A stretch of 64,000 bases of DNA from Pseudoscleropodium purum (lineage: Eukaryota; Streptophyta; Bryopsida; Hypnales; Brachytheciaceae), in NCBI GenBank assembly GCA_963969395.1, contig OZ017796.1:6450501-6514500 (forward strand). The letters are read 5' to 3'. Made by a program: the position numbers and the translations under genes. A model generated the notes under the pieces. The model saw nothing but the letters and a program-made list of their open reading frames with translations, was not told the DNA's origin and searched no databases. This document shows positions 11,106 to 22,979 of the stretch, piece by piece; within the stretch, counting starts at the first letter, position 1, and every line of letters starts with the position of its first letter.

Positions 11106-13541
11106 TCAGACTCTAGCTCCGTGAGGGTCCCAGACAAAATAACTAAGGTCTTCCCGAGACTGTGTCCGTCGACTCTGCAAATAGCCCCCTTTGTGCTGCA
11201 TTTTCCCGGTTAATTTCTGGTGGCGTTCAGGTGCGGATACTCCCATACCAGGAGTCGATGATTGAGCGCCCTCACGATCACAGGAGGAGCCGTTGAACAC
11301 CATGGAACCGAAAACTGGATTGTGAAGGCCGTGCACATCAGGAATTGGACTATGTGGCATCTTAGTACCGTCACCTCCTGCATGGTCCAATCCCCTTCCA
11401 GGTTAAAATTCCAATAGAAAAAAGAGGAAGTTCACAAATAAACTCGATAAACGGAACACCTAAACTCAACACCAAATTCCCAAAAAACAGCAGGTGTCGA
11501 AAGAGGTTGAAAGTTTAGTGAGGGACAGATTTTGCTCACCCCGTCCAAAGCCATTTGTTGTGAGGCTGCTTAGACGTCCATGGGCTCTTAATGAAAGCTG
11601 TAACCAGTGAGGCCCCCCTGGACTGGTGTTCAAAGAACTGAATCGGGGCAAATAAGAGCCGCGTCGTGGCCGCAGTATTCTAAAAAGATAGCGAGTAACC
11701 ATGCCGAAAATGAAAAACAACAAGAGAAGCAGTGAGATTGAGACAAAATTCCAAGTGGTGGTGAAATCTGCTAGTGCCGCCTTTCCCGATTCAGACTGAA
11801 CCGGAATAAGAGCACCAGCTTCCCACAAAGCAGCCCCTAGAGTCCACGCGAAGTCGCCTGAGCCAATTTTTACTTGATCATCACGAAGGTGCAAGCCTTG
11901 TCGAAGCAAGGCAGCAACATAAGGGGCTCGAAAGCAGTACTGGTCAATACTGGGCTGAGCAACCACTTTCGCTTGCGCATCTTTCCACTTCAGCTCACAG
12001 AACTTCTGCCCCTTCTTCAGCAGCTTGCCAAGAGGAGCATCACCTTTCAGTCCAAAGAATTTGTACACAACAAAAAATCCCGCAAGCCCATAAAATTTAC
12101 CCTCAGAAGATGGCTGGTATTTCCCAAGAGAACATTTAGACGGAGAAGAACACGTCTCCGTGAGTGAGACATTGACGACCTCTTGCACAAGCGCCTGACA
12201 GGCTTTCCAATTCGAAGATCCTATCAACTCCACCTGGGCAACTCGGTCTCCCAAGCTATCACTTTGACTTCCAAATGCCAGAGGTGGTAGCATACAATGT
12301 GTGGAGCACACAAAGGGCTTCCTGTAATCTTTATGGAGACACGGATGCTGCACTTCGACCAGCCCGTTTGTCGTTACCACAACTCCCTTGGACCAAGAAG
12401 TTTGAGGCCGCAGCAGCTGTGACACAGACTTCTCAAATGCGTCGTTCAAGCCAAACCCAGCATGGGAAACTGCATAGAGATGGTGATCTATGGTTCCAAC
12501 ACTTACATTCACACCGAACTGCTGTGCAACGTCTTCTGGCTCAAATGTTACTTGCAATGACGAACCTCCAAGATCCAACGTCCCTATATTTGGCAGTTTT
12601 GGCGTGTGACCTAGTCGACCAAGATTGTAGTTGAGAGCTATCCAGCCGTAGTAAGCTTCCTCTACTCCAGTCAAGACTTTCACCCACATCCGTTTGCACA
12701 AAAAAGGGGATTTTCCCAGCACCAAGAATGCGCTGTCAAGAATGGACTCACTCTGGGTACGTGGTAACCTTCGCAACCCTGCAGTAGCTAAGAGAAATAG
12801 CCGCGTCGATCCACGAGCATAAGGTGGTATCTGATTCTCTGCCCAGCCCAAAAGAGGCTGAAGAGCATGCTGTACAGCTGTCTCATTATTCAACATTTTG
12901 TCTAATCCAGGTTCCGTCTCCACGCGTTTATATGCCCGCTGCTGCCCTGGAACTCTATACCAAGGCGCACTGTCATCACGACTGTAGGTCGGTTTCACCA
13001 TCACAGGAAGAGAGTCCTTTGGTGAATGAGCCCATGCATACACGTGAACCCGGGTACCCGTACTACCTCCATCAATCACTACTGCATACTGAAGTGCCTC
13101 TGTCTTCCAATACGACTTTCCCAAGAGAAACCCTAGGTAAAGTAACAGTATTGCCAGAATGAGAAATCCAATGGCTGCTTGCCATCGATCCCACCAGTGA
13201 GGATTGGATGGAAAACTCCCAGGGGCCGCAGTCCCGCCATTGCTGAGCTTGCTGTACTTGGGCACTCGTTGAGGAAAGCCTTCTCTAATCAGCTGCAATA
13301 GGGGGAGCTTGGGTGGATTTGGCAGATTGCTCGCTCCATCAGGAAAACGTTCACCAGATGGATCGAACTTCGCATATGTTGAAAAAGCAGGAACGGAATG
13401 TGAGCTTCGCAGGCTCACAGCATCTCGCCCATATTGCCCAGGGGATGCGCTCGAGGGATTTACTGGCAAGGGACATCTTGGGGGCTGTGAGAAGGATGAT
13501 GCTGGTGGAACGCTGCCACTATTCCCACTTCCTATGCCCAT
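11106..13541 (-). CDS. Apyrase / nucleoside phosphatase (GDA1-CD39 family, APY7-like), two coding exons
   Basis: Predicted CDS is complement(join(11106..11377,11540..13541)), 757 aa. The start is the ATG at 13541-13539: the upstream TTG in the same frame lies directly behind an in-frame TAG. GDA1/CD39 enzymes hydrolyse NTP and NDP to NMP. The conserved regions are all present: ACR1 IDGGSTGTRVHVYAW (about 156-170), ACR3 LATAGLRRLP (251-260), catalytic-Glu region GVEEAYYGW (292-300), ACR4 GTLDLGGSSLQVTF (320-333) and ACR5 YGLAGFF (about 484-490). A Ser/Pro-rich N-terminal tail precedes a membrane segment (about 123-140); a second lies near 599-621 ahead of a basic cytosolic tail. Two membrane anchors and the long N-tail fit the plant APY7 type, probably in an endomembrane with a lumenal catalytic domain. 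Exon 1 ends CGGG before GTGAGC; the 162-bp intron ends CATGCAG; phase is kept and exon 2 adds QSRRTQSREDL near the end. Subgroup naming is inference; family membership is firm. Confidence 0.93.
11378..11539 (-). other. Intron of the apyrase gene
   Basis: Minus-strand donor GTGAGC at 11539-11534 and acceptor CAG at 11380-11378, length 162. It contains a T-rich tract before the acceptor. Splicing removes the alternative read-through tail (a further 24 residues ending at 11466) and joins a phase-1 split Gly codon to a 272-nt terminal coding exon with a Ser/Arg-rich tail. Confidence 0.8.
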
Positions 13542-15800
13542 AGCAATCTCCAACTACAATTGAGAATGTTTGAATGACATATATCCCATGCCCAGGATAA
13601 GCCCATTGCCTGCACCACTCCACCGTTGTAACAATTGCTCGTGGGAATTCTCCCACCGGTGCCTTCAGATCGAAACGATTCTCTCTGGAATTGCCAAAGA
13701 CTGGTTGACCAAAATGCGACAAGGAATGTCCTTATCGAAGGACAAGAGCCGGAACTCAAATCCTGAAACACGGTTGATGGCCGCAAAAGAATTCAGTCGC
13801 TACTACTGATGCCCCTCGGAGTAAACAGAGAGTTTTAAACATACCGTTATCCCAGTATTAGAACAACTCCGCTCAACATTCGAAATAATGAAAAGTCTCG
13901 CCAAGCAGTCACGAAAGCTAATGTGTCCAAGATACCAGTGTGGTATTTTGAAGACCAAGTAATAGTCAGGATTGTAGCACGTTCCTAACCAATCACTTGA
14001 TCCCAAATCGATGAAGACTCCACTGCCGCGTGATCCAAATTGAACCAACTCACTCTCCAAAAGAATACAACTTCAAGAAAGGATAATTCAGCAATCAGCG
14101 CTCATTTCTTGGATCTTGTAAATGGTTTAAAGGCAATGGTGCAGGTGGTCTGTGTGAACTGTCGTGAAGAATGGACCTAATCTCTTGCAGCATCAACGAA
14201 CTGCACAGACCAGTACATCAGTCAATCTAAGAATAATAGGTTTCCATTCCTTGCTACCATCGCAATGGTCTTTGACTGCACAGGATAACATGTGATCTGT
14301 ATAGAAGTACGTACAGCCCATGCGAAAACTGATTAGACCTTCGTCCACCGGCCAATTCTATGTCCACATCCTTCACAAATTATAGATATTTGACGAAGTA
14401 CCAAGTACAAAACTGAATTCAGATTGGACACCATTCTCCTCGCTCTACTTAAGCAGAAAACGCACAACAACAGGTCATTCGTACTGGGAGATACCTTCGA
14501 GTTGCGTTATCAAGGTGTGAATCGAGTGCCACAATCACCGATGGCATCTGCTCCAAAAGCTGCAACAAACAGCACCACGAAAGCACCAGGAACTTCAGGA
14601 ACGCACTGCTGTCCGACAAGAAGCTATAGCACACTCAAGCCCTCTTAGAAGTACATGCCTGGAAAGACAATTGTTTCTCAAGAGTATGAATGTCAAAAGG
14701 GCTACAAGTTCTATTCCGCTGAGGGAACACAATAATCTACAAAAAAGAATTGCGAGGAAAAAATTCAAGACAAGCCTTACCTCTCCAGTGGATTTGATGT
14801 TCGGAATTTTCAGAGAAAGGTGCTTCGGCAACTTCGCTACAGCCTGCCAGTGCACGGGCCGTGTTAGAACGCGAGCCACAAGAGTACTATCAGCATCTAA
14901 ATTGCTAGTGATGTTTGGTAACATCTCAACACGAGCATCGTCAATTTGACAACTCGAGTGATCGACCACTAAAAATTCCCCTATGAAAACGCTTGTGAGC
15001 ACATATGAAGGACCCCCAAAGCGCCACTAGCACTCGAGGAACTGGCGATTCACATTGCACCCACATTGAATGTAGAACAAAAGCTGCTGCCAACAACAGA
15101 GTTACGAGCAATTACAAAACCTGGCAGGGGAATGGACCACTCAACAACTTTCTCACAGAAAAAGTCACGACTCCTCGACGTGGTCAGGGTCGTCCCAATG
15201 ATTCAAAATTTGACATAAAGTGCCACGTGTCATCGTGTTATTGACCGGAGCCTCTTAAAAGATGGTGTGGAAATCCTATGTCGGCAGCAAAGACCGTTTA
15301 GGGTACCGTTCAGAGATTGCACCTCACGAAAAATTCTGACACCACCATCAGGGTACTCTATCACTCCCACAAGAGTAATCAAACCCTCTACAACGAACAA
15401 GCAAAATGGACTGCACCTGAAAAAGATCGACCCCCACAACTTCAATTAAACTAGAAAAAAGAAACCCAACTCTTCACGCTCGTGAACCTCCGCCATATTC
15501 GCAGTCCGTCCTCATCATCTCACTCCCTCAAAAACGACCAACGAAAAATTAGGGTTTCCCAAGAAACACCGCAGGAGCCCGCAAAAAATGAAAAAGAAAG
15601 AGCGACGGACCACGCAGTGATCGGAATTGCGAAGAAGTTGGAGCGACTGCAGAATGCAGGTGGAGAGTTTCTGAGTGGAAAGAGCTTTGAGCGCCGTGCT
15701 GCCCTGCGTATCGGTTACCGGCACTACTCCAGCCATGAGCTCTGTCACTGCCCAAAGTCTCAGGAAATATGTGACTCTTTCTGATTGCGATCTTCAGGAA
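13542..15800 (-). promoter_or_regulatory. Apyrase 5' leader, probable UTR introns and promoter
   Basis: This stretch of moderate GC lies upstream of the apyrase ATG. A good minus-strand donor (GAGAG then GTAAGG) lies at 14780-14775, suggesting at least one 5'-UTR intron. A telo-box, AAACCCTAA on the minus strand, lies at 15557-15549; such boxes are common near plant transcription starts. Several open frames on both strands (for example 15482-15784 plus and 15002-14595 minus) have no family resemblance, and I read them as chance frames in leader or intron. The exact transcription start and splice pattern cannot be fixed by eye. Confidence 0.5.
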
Positions 15801-17599
15801 TCCTAAAGAAATAGAGGTAATAACGCTTCCTCAATAATGCGATTATCCGAAATCAGGTCGCAATCGCTCGCAAGAGCAAGCCCGCGAACCAAGGCAGGGG
15901 GAAGTAGCACAAAGGGAGAGACGAACTGGGAGAGAAGACCATGTGCTCACCATGCGCGGGCGTATGCGGAGAAGATGACGTAGACCTCCATTATTTTCTT
16001 CCTTCCGCGTAAACAACGACCTTGGCCCGGAAGAGTCGTCGAAAGTTCATATCGTGTCATGTCGCATTAGTGAAAGTTGGGATAAGGTAAGTGGCTCAAA
16101 AAGCAACCCTTTCATGGCTGTTGGGCCTTTTCTATGGCTTTCAGATGACCAAAATTATTTTCCATTATTTTTCACTTGAAGAAAATTGATGCGGAATCTC
16201 ACACGAGTGGTTTCATATTTTTTTGGAGCACTTACGAATTACTTATAAATTTCCAAAGAATTCTGCAGTGGGCACCTATTCATGATCTCAGGCCTCGCAA
16301 AACCCACTTATGTGTAGTCTGAAAAAAGATATGGCTTGACAAAAACAAGCACTTGTTTACAACATTCAAAAATTATTATACAACGTTTTTAAATGCAAAC
16401 TTTACTAAACTTCAACACACCCTACATTCTTTTAACATTTGTAATGAAGGTAATTGAGCAATCAATTTCATTGTAAAAATTAAGTGGACACACCCTAGTG
16501 TTGAAATGGATCTACTTTGGCTCTTATTCCATCCATTGGGAGAGGTATGAAGCAACATATGACAAGTCTCAATTATGCCATCATAGTGTTGGCAATCCAT
16601 TTTAGAACCACTTACTGACCATTTCAGAGTTCCATGTAAGGCTATTTGAAGATGAAGGTTGCTTACTGAGCCATCCAATACAAGAATAGTGAAAATTAGA
16701 GTAAATATAGAATCCAAGTTAAGGCAAGCTGTGAATTTTTTTGGTGAAAGCACAATACATACCATTGAATTGAAATTGGGCAAACAAATCATTGAATTTC
16801 AATCATTCATCCATCATTCATCTACAATATTACTTTAAAATCTATACTATTCATCCAAATATTAATTGAAAAATCTCATGTTTAGTAGAGATTCTTTTGG
16901 AGATTTCATCTAGATTCTTTTTCTTTTTTCTAGTATAAAATGAACTAGCTCAAAAATGAAGTAAGATTTTAGCAATAATTTGCCATAATTCTACTCAAAG
17001 CAAGGTTTTCATTTTTTTTGGTTATAAGATAAAAAATAAAGATAACACTAAAATTATTATTTTTAAATCTAAGTTTATAAATAAATGATAAATATGGATT
17101 TTCTTTAATCCTAAAATTGCACACAATCAATTTTAATAGTCATCTTCAATAATATTCATTATTGGCATGTTTCCAAATAGACTTTTAAAATCATGAGTGT
17201 TTCAAAGCAATCTGTACTTTGGCTTTGCAAATGACTGTATGTTGAAAGAGAGCAATGAAGATAGCCTTGTATAAAACAATGATGCAACATTGACCAAACT
17301 CATTTGAAGATATCTTTTAAATCCAACTCTAAGTTTTATAGTATTTTTTTTTACCTCCTATAAGTATGTTTATTCAATTATCAATGGAGTACACACTTTT
17401 TCATCTAGATTCTTGTTTTCTATACAAACTTTGAATGAAATACTCCTACCCATCATAGCCTAAATAAGCGCTTATAGATAGATTGTAAAGGACACAAATG
17501 ACATTCACAATATGTTGTAGGATAGAGAGGAGTTGCCTTGAGAAAATGCTGGGCTTCTAGTTACAACTAGATTTGGCCTAAAACATGAAGGACCCCATA

Positions 17600-17600
<1 letters not shown>
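15800..17600. other. Spacer with one unrecognised minus-strand frame
   Basis: Bases 15800-16080 are still GC-moderate and may belong to the apyrase promoter. From 16.1 kb on the DNA is AT-rich. A 126-codon minus-strand open frame at 16792-16412 resembles nothing I know and could be a chance frame. No repeat structure was noticed. Confidence 0.4.

Positions 17601-17603
<3 letters not shown>

Positions 17604-17642
<39 letters not shown>
17604..17642. repeat. (TA)n microsatellite
   Basis: About 19 uninterrupted TA units. It is likely length-polymorphic. Confidence 0.97.
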
Positions 17643-17644
<2 letters not shown>

Positions 17645-17848
17645 CAAATACCTCATATAGTGTTGTAGAAGCCAAATAAGATAGCACAAGTTCATATGAA
17701 AAAGTAGAAGTAGTATACAAACCACATAAAAAAACTTTGAAGAAAGTTCTTACTATTTTGATAAGTGTCACAAATGCTTCCAATCTCCAAATTGCACGTG
17801 TAATATCAATATAAAAAGCTAATCCAAATATATACAATCCCTCCAAAA

Positions 17849-18380
17849 TTCAACTGAAAATATGATACTATCCAACTTTTATAGCTGAACAAAGTTCTCT
17901 CTTTTCAACTCAAAGGTAGTTCACAACTACTAACACTCAAAGCCCATATCTATTACTTCACCACTCCAAACTGATTGTGTGATACCTCTTTGAAAAGCCA
18001 ATTCTAATATCTAATAATCATCTAGAATTCAACACAATCATACTGTCCAACTTTTATAGCCGGTCAAAGTTTTACCCTCCTCTATTCATAGGCAATTCAT
18101 CACTACTACACTTTATAGCCTATAACTTTCACTTTCTAATTCCAAAATAAGGGTATAATAGCTTTTTAGAAAGCTCAAAATCCAATATACATGTCTATCA
18201 AATGTCAAACTCAAAGATTGTCTCACCAAACATTTATGGGCACTCAAAATTTTACCTTCAAACTTAAAGACAAATAACCACCTCTCACTCCATCAAGCAG
18301 AACTTTTGCATGTAAACTCCAAATAGTAAAAGTGATAGGTTTTTAAAATTACACTAAAGAAAAAAACGTCCTTTGTAAAT
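17849..18380. repeat. Diverged tandem repeat, unit about 175-190 bp
   Basis: ATACTATCCAACTTTTATAG (about 17863) returns as ATACTGTCCAACTTTTATAG (about 18037), followed each time by CAAAGTT, a CCTC/CTCTC tract, a CAACTACTA-like tract and AGCCCATAT/AGCCTATAA. A third, weaker copy follows to about 18380 (CTCAAAATTTTACCTTC). Non-coding. Confidence 0.6.
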
Positions 18381-18981
18381 TTCATTGCAAAATTTCTAAA
18401 ATACAAAATGCTATGGCTCTTCAGACTCTTGGCTCCCCCTCAAACTAACAACTAGAAGAAAGAAGAAGGGTCTTCACCTCATCCTCCACCTCATCCGCTA
18501 CCTAATCCACCTAAGCAAGTGGATTTCAGCCCCTAAATGCTATATAGGCCATAATTCATCCATTGGTCATTCCTTTTTGCCCCATAACTTTATCTATATC
18601 CCCTACGTGGCATTTTAAACCATTAAATATCCAAAAGAAAGGCAAAACAAACTTCACCTTTCATCTTAACAAATTCAAATAGATAAAACAAAGCTTTCAA
18701 CTACTCTGAGGTATTAAAATAAAAGAACAGAGATTACATAGCTGTCTAAAAATGTTAAAAAAAAAAGTTTCAAGAAAGTATGCATCTCGAGACTTTGAAA
18801 ACCCCCCCTTCTAATTTAACATTTATACATATTTTCATATAGTGCATTTATTTATGACGTGACAATGTGTATGCTAGTTATGTGTGAGGGAAGTAAATGC
18901 AATTGTTGAGGACCTAGGTAAAATTTCATTGACTTGCAACATTAAGGCCCACTATATTTGTTTTTGCTAGGCCCTTAGAGA

Positions 18982-19197
18982 CATTAGAAGAGTTTTGGGG
19001 GGTCCAGAAGTTTGTTTTGGGCTTGTTCCCCCACAGCTGTTTCCTGCTACGACGGAAACGGCCCACTGTTAGAATTTTTTTTTTCATAAAAAAAAAGAAA
19101 AAAATTGGTCAATGATGTGGAGGGGCTCGGCCATATCAGACCACTGCACCGAACCTATTTCCTGCGTTCACAAGTTGTGATAACTCATAGGCATCTA
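18982..19197 (+). mobile_element. Inverted-repeat element family M, truncated copy
   Basis: It starts CATTAGAAGAGTTTTGGGGG and runs through GGGCTTGTTCCC, ACGGCCCACTGTTA, an A/T-rich core, a GGTCAATGA segment and CTGCGTTCACAAGTTGTGAT. It is related to the reverse complement of 53257-53519, but the terminal repeat at its right end is lost after GCATC. The spacer before it (18380-18980) holds no recognisable feature. Confidence 0.7.
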
Positions 19198-19661
19198 GTT
19201 TGATAGCTACATTTGTCTTTTCCTCTATTGTCTATATGGCAAGAAAAAAAATTTCTTGGTGATTCTTATTAGTGATGTTTTTTCTTTAGGCTAATCTATT
19301 TGGCCTGAATTGCTTAGAAGTGGTGGAAAATTCAAATACTTGGGGAATTGATTTGAAGCAAAATAGGTGAAATTATTTGGAAGTGCTAATATACTCTAGC
19401 ACTTGGAAGATTTGTTATTACGAAAATAAGGTGAATTCAATGACTGCTTTAGGTGGATTTAGACACTACTTCACATCGTATGTAATGAAAAATTGGCAAT
19501 TGTATTGTCACAATATGTACTTGCTAGAACAAGAGGTAAGAAATTAAAAATTCATTTATAGATGTTTTTCATGGATACAAGAGGTTGAGCAAGGGTCATC
19601 TATTCAAGAGAAAGCTCTAGAATAAGCATGGATCTAAGAATTTAGTAATACCACTAACTTA

Positions 19662-19877
19662 CACTATAAGAAATTTGTATTTTTTGATGACAAGCCTAAT
19701 TTTTTAAGACAAATTTTAGGTGATGTCTAATGCAACAATTCCATGTTTTTATGTCAGCAAAAACGTCCAAAGAACATCAATATTGACATAAAAACATGAG
19801 TTTGTTGCATTAGACATCACCTAAAATCCATTTTGAAAAATAGGGCTTGTCTCCAAAAACATGGGTTTCTTATAGTA
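19662..19877. mobile_element. CACTA-type foldback MITE, 216 bp, TTA target duplication
   Basis: The ends are CACTATAAGAAA and TTTCTTATAGTA. The two halves are near-perfect inverted copies: TAGGTGATGTCTAATGCAAC on the left pairs with GTTGCATTAGACATCACCTA on the right, and CATGTTTTTATGTCA pairs with TGACATAAAAACATG. The flanks are TTA on both sides (19659-19661 and 19878-19880), as expected for a 3-bp duplication. No coding capacity. The RNA could fold into a long hairpin and be a small-RNA source. The mirror structure is directly visible; the superfamily follows from the CACTA terminus and 3-bp duplication. Confidence 0.9.
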
Positions 19878-19914
19878 TTAAAGACTAGCTCAAAGCCTAT
19901 ATAGATGATTTTCT

Positions 19915-20520
19915 ATGTCTATCCATTGGTTACAGGCATCATCATATGGAAAAGTCTTGAAAGTGAAGATCTTTTATGAATACATTCAAACCACACATTC
20001 TAAAGAAGTGTCTAAGGAATTCTACAACTTGTTCTTTAGAAATGCAAGAAAGCTAAATCACCTCTCATCTTCAATAGATCCTAGAATTTGCACTATTGCA
20101 ACTTCAAACAAATAAGAATATTCAAAAAATACCTTCACTTTAAAAACAATACATGAATCCAAATAATGCCAAAGATGGGTAAGGGGATCAATGTCAAAAA
20201 GAGGCTCCATATACATTTTGGCATTGTTCAATATGGATGACTTAAATCAACCTTGCTTAGTTTCCAATTCAGACTTAGTTTGAGACAAGTGGAATCAAGT
20301 GCTTCACCTTGTTAACTTCTATCAATTTCGACTCACAATAGTATGCCATGAAAACTACCGAGTATTTTCTGAAGAACTCTTTTGCAATGCTTTGCAATCA
20401 ATACTACATGTAGACAACACCAAGTGCATCCATGACAACAAAGAATGGAAAGCATGCTTCAAGCTCCCTCAATAACTATTTGATTGCCTTGCAAAGATGC
20501 AAAGATGTCATGATCAACAC
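19915..20520 (+). pseudogene. Unrecognised coding-like relic
   Basis: The open frame 19915-20115 is followed in nearby frames by readable stretches (ALFNMDDLNQP, NYRVFSEELFCNALQSILH, CFKLPQ then stop then LFDCLAKMQR), with stops between them. Amino-acid composition looks like a decayed protein and not random AT-rich translation, but I do not recognise the family. It may be part of a transposase, since a MITE adjoins it. Confidence 0.3.
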
Positions 20521-21536
20521 CCTAACTAAAGAAATAATTCAATAGTGAAGAAGATCACAAAGCAAGTATCCTAAGTCACATAATAAAAAACTAAAACTAG
20601 TAACTATGTCAAATCAACAGTGTACAAGCTTGACCACAATCAAAATACATTAATAAGTACAAATGCCTTCTAGTTAGTTACATAAATCATAATCAATAAC
20701 TCGAAATTAAAAAAATCCATAACTCCAATGAGCATGAACAACTTGAATCAATATTAGCATGTCAAAGTAATAAGACCAATAGCTCTTACAAAATTAGCAA
20801 TAATTTGTCTCCATGAACATACTAAGCCTAATAGGAGAGCTTGTAGAACTAAAAATGAGTAATTTAAAATAAACAACATCATTAACTAGAATCAACATTA
20901 ATACTTCAAAATACACAAAATCAATCATTTTTATCACAATTTAAATAGACTATCTATTCGAACTAACTAAATCTATTAGAAAAGCTAGCAATCACAACAT
21001 CAACAAGGTCTAAGTTACCCTTACATATGCACTTCATCTTTATAGTAGTAACCACTAATGCAAACAATTCTTGATCTATAAGTGCCACATATGCACTTGT
21101 CCTAATGTAATCTAATGTAGTGTCTAAATCTTCTTGCCATTTTGTAACAAATATTAATTGGACAAACTCATTTTTGAGGTTTGAGATCCACTTCATGAAA
21201 ATGTGACTATGTAAGCAATGAAAAATGTTTTTGAAATTCCTAAATTCATTTGTAGCATATGAACTTGTTTTGTCAATAGTGAGTGTATATATATAGTTTC
21301 CCTTCTGCAACCTTTTGAGCAACTATGAGTCCTGATGTTGTCACTTGGGACTTAGTCTTTATTTTTTTGATTTCCTATAGGGTTTGAATATGGTTTTAGG
21401 TGTTAAAAGACCGGAAACATGTGTTGGACCAAAACCTATGTTGCACATGCCAATACACCTCTTGGTCACTTTACACCTAGTTTTATACAAATATAAGCCA
21501 AACCCGCATGTAAAAGGGTAGAAACCCATCTTTTGT
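20520..21536. other. AT-rich spacer with an unrecognised minus-strand frame
   Basis: A 119-codon minus-strand open frame at 21322-20963 contains Cys/Trp/His residues but no motif I can name. It could be part of a decayed transposase. Nothing else was seen. Confidence 0.3.
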
Positions 21537-22537
21537 CACTAGAAAACATGTTTGCCACAATTGATTGCAATGCAATTATGTGTCCTATACAATTGTCCTA
21601 CAACTGTAATCTTTTATATTTGTACTAAAGTTGACATGAACAAAGTTATATGTTATTATAGTCGCAAAGTAGTTACAAGGTGAAGTTTAGGATTACAAGG
21701 ATGTATGAGAAGAATTGATGCGAGGTACTCTACATCCAATATTCATTACAATTGTCGATGTGGACAACTTTCTATTTTGTAGAGTCTAATGAGTCAAACT
21801 TTAGTTGCATAGAATCTAAATTCAATTGCAATTCAACTAGACTTCAACTCAAAAGGAACTAAAATGCAACTACAAAGGAACTAGACTGCAACTCAAAAGC
21901 AACTAGACTACAACCAGAAAACAATTACAATTGTCCCACATCAATTGTTAGGAGTACCATTAGGTTGAACATATAAGAATTGTAAGTTATAGCATTCTTA
22001 TGTAATGAATTCTAATTATGGAATTTTAATATTTTTACAAGTTGTAGATTTCTACAGTCTATGGAAATCACCAAGTTTTTAAAGTCTAAAAAATTTAGAA
22101 CTTGTGAAAATTGTAAATTTTGTAAATTGGTGAAATCTATTTAATATCAATATTTGGATTTGATAATTTTAAAAAGAAGCTAGATCTGAAATTTTGATAT
22201 TTGCAAATCATTGAGATTGAAACTTTAAAATCTAAAAATCTAAAAATTGTAGACAAGTTGTAAATGAGTTGCAAATCAATTGCAAAAGGATTGCACATGA
22301 ATTGCAAACAAGTTGCACTTAAGCAAGTTCTACATTAGCAACCACATCAAAAGAATTCATCGATGAAGTCCTTGGCATGCTATCGGATGAAAAATAAATT
22401 TTACAACTATAGGGCAACTAATGCGACTTGTCCACTGCAATTGTGAGTTCCAAATTATCACCTAGTTGCAAATGTCCGATGCAACTATAAAACCAGTTGC
22501 ATATTGTAGTCGCAAAATCCCTCTTTTTCTTGTAGTG
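21537..22537. mobile_element. Probable CACTA-type non-autonomous element, about 1.0 kb
   Basis: The right end reads TTTTTCTTGTAGTG (reverse complement CACTACAAGAAAAA), a typical plant CACTA terminus. The best left end is CACTAGAAAACATG at 21537. Subterminal repeats of GCAACTA/AGTTGCA type are dense at 21800-21940 (GCAACTAGACT) and in the opposite sense at 22250-22330 (AGTTGCA, ATTGCAA), as in other CACTA elements. The left end is weakly matched and the flanks are not clearly duplicated, so that border is provisional. Confidence 0.5.
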
Positions 22538-22979
22538 TATATACAATAAGTGTGTTAAGTAGAAACTATCTAATTATCTACACGTATTTGTGTAATGAGA
22601 TACAAATTGGCTAAAAATGGTCCAAGATAATCTTGTGAGAACCCTAAAATAGAAGTCTTGTGATAGGTTTCAATTTCTCTATTCCAACGATGAAATAATA
22701 TAAACCCCAATTGTAAGCCTATAGGTGGAGAAACTCAAACTGGAGCGACAAAGGGCATTTACAACATAACTACAGTGATTTGAAACAGGACACATGCCAT
22801 GAATCTGACGGCGCAATCGCTTCACCAAGATTTTCTTTTTGTAAAAGATTCCTTATTAATTGGAAATTAAATGAAGTAGCGGGATTTGTACTCCTTTTCC
22901 ACATGTGCAAGGTAAGAATGTAGACTTGCACATCTCTTGAGGAACTTTATGAAAAGTTTCCCAAAAAATCTCAATTTTT

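Noticed and set aside
13542..13553. Apyrase start at the upstream TTG (13553)
   Set aside because: The codon is TTG and the preceding in-frame codon is TAG; the first ATG is at 13541.
11874..13563. Plus-strand frames across the apyrase exon
   Set aside because: Shadows of a strongly supported gene, with no family resemblance.
16412..16792. 126-codon minus-strand frame as a gene
   Set aside because: No known motif and no gene-like context; the length is possible by chance in this composition.
17505..17846. 113-codon minus-strand frame crossing the (TA)n tract
   Set aside because: Its central Tyr-Ile repeat is just translated microsatellite.
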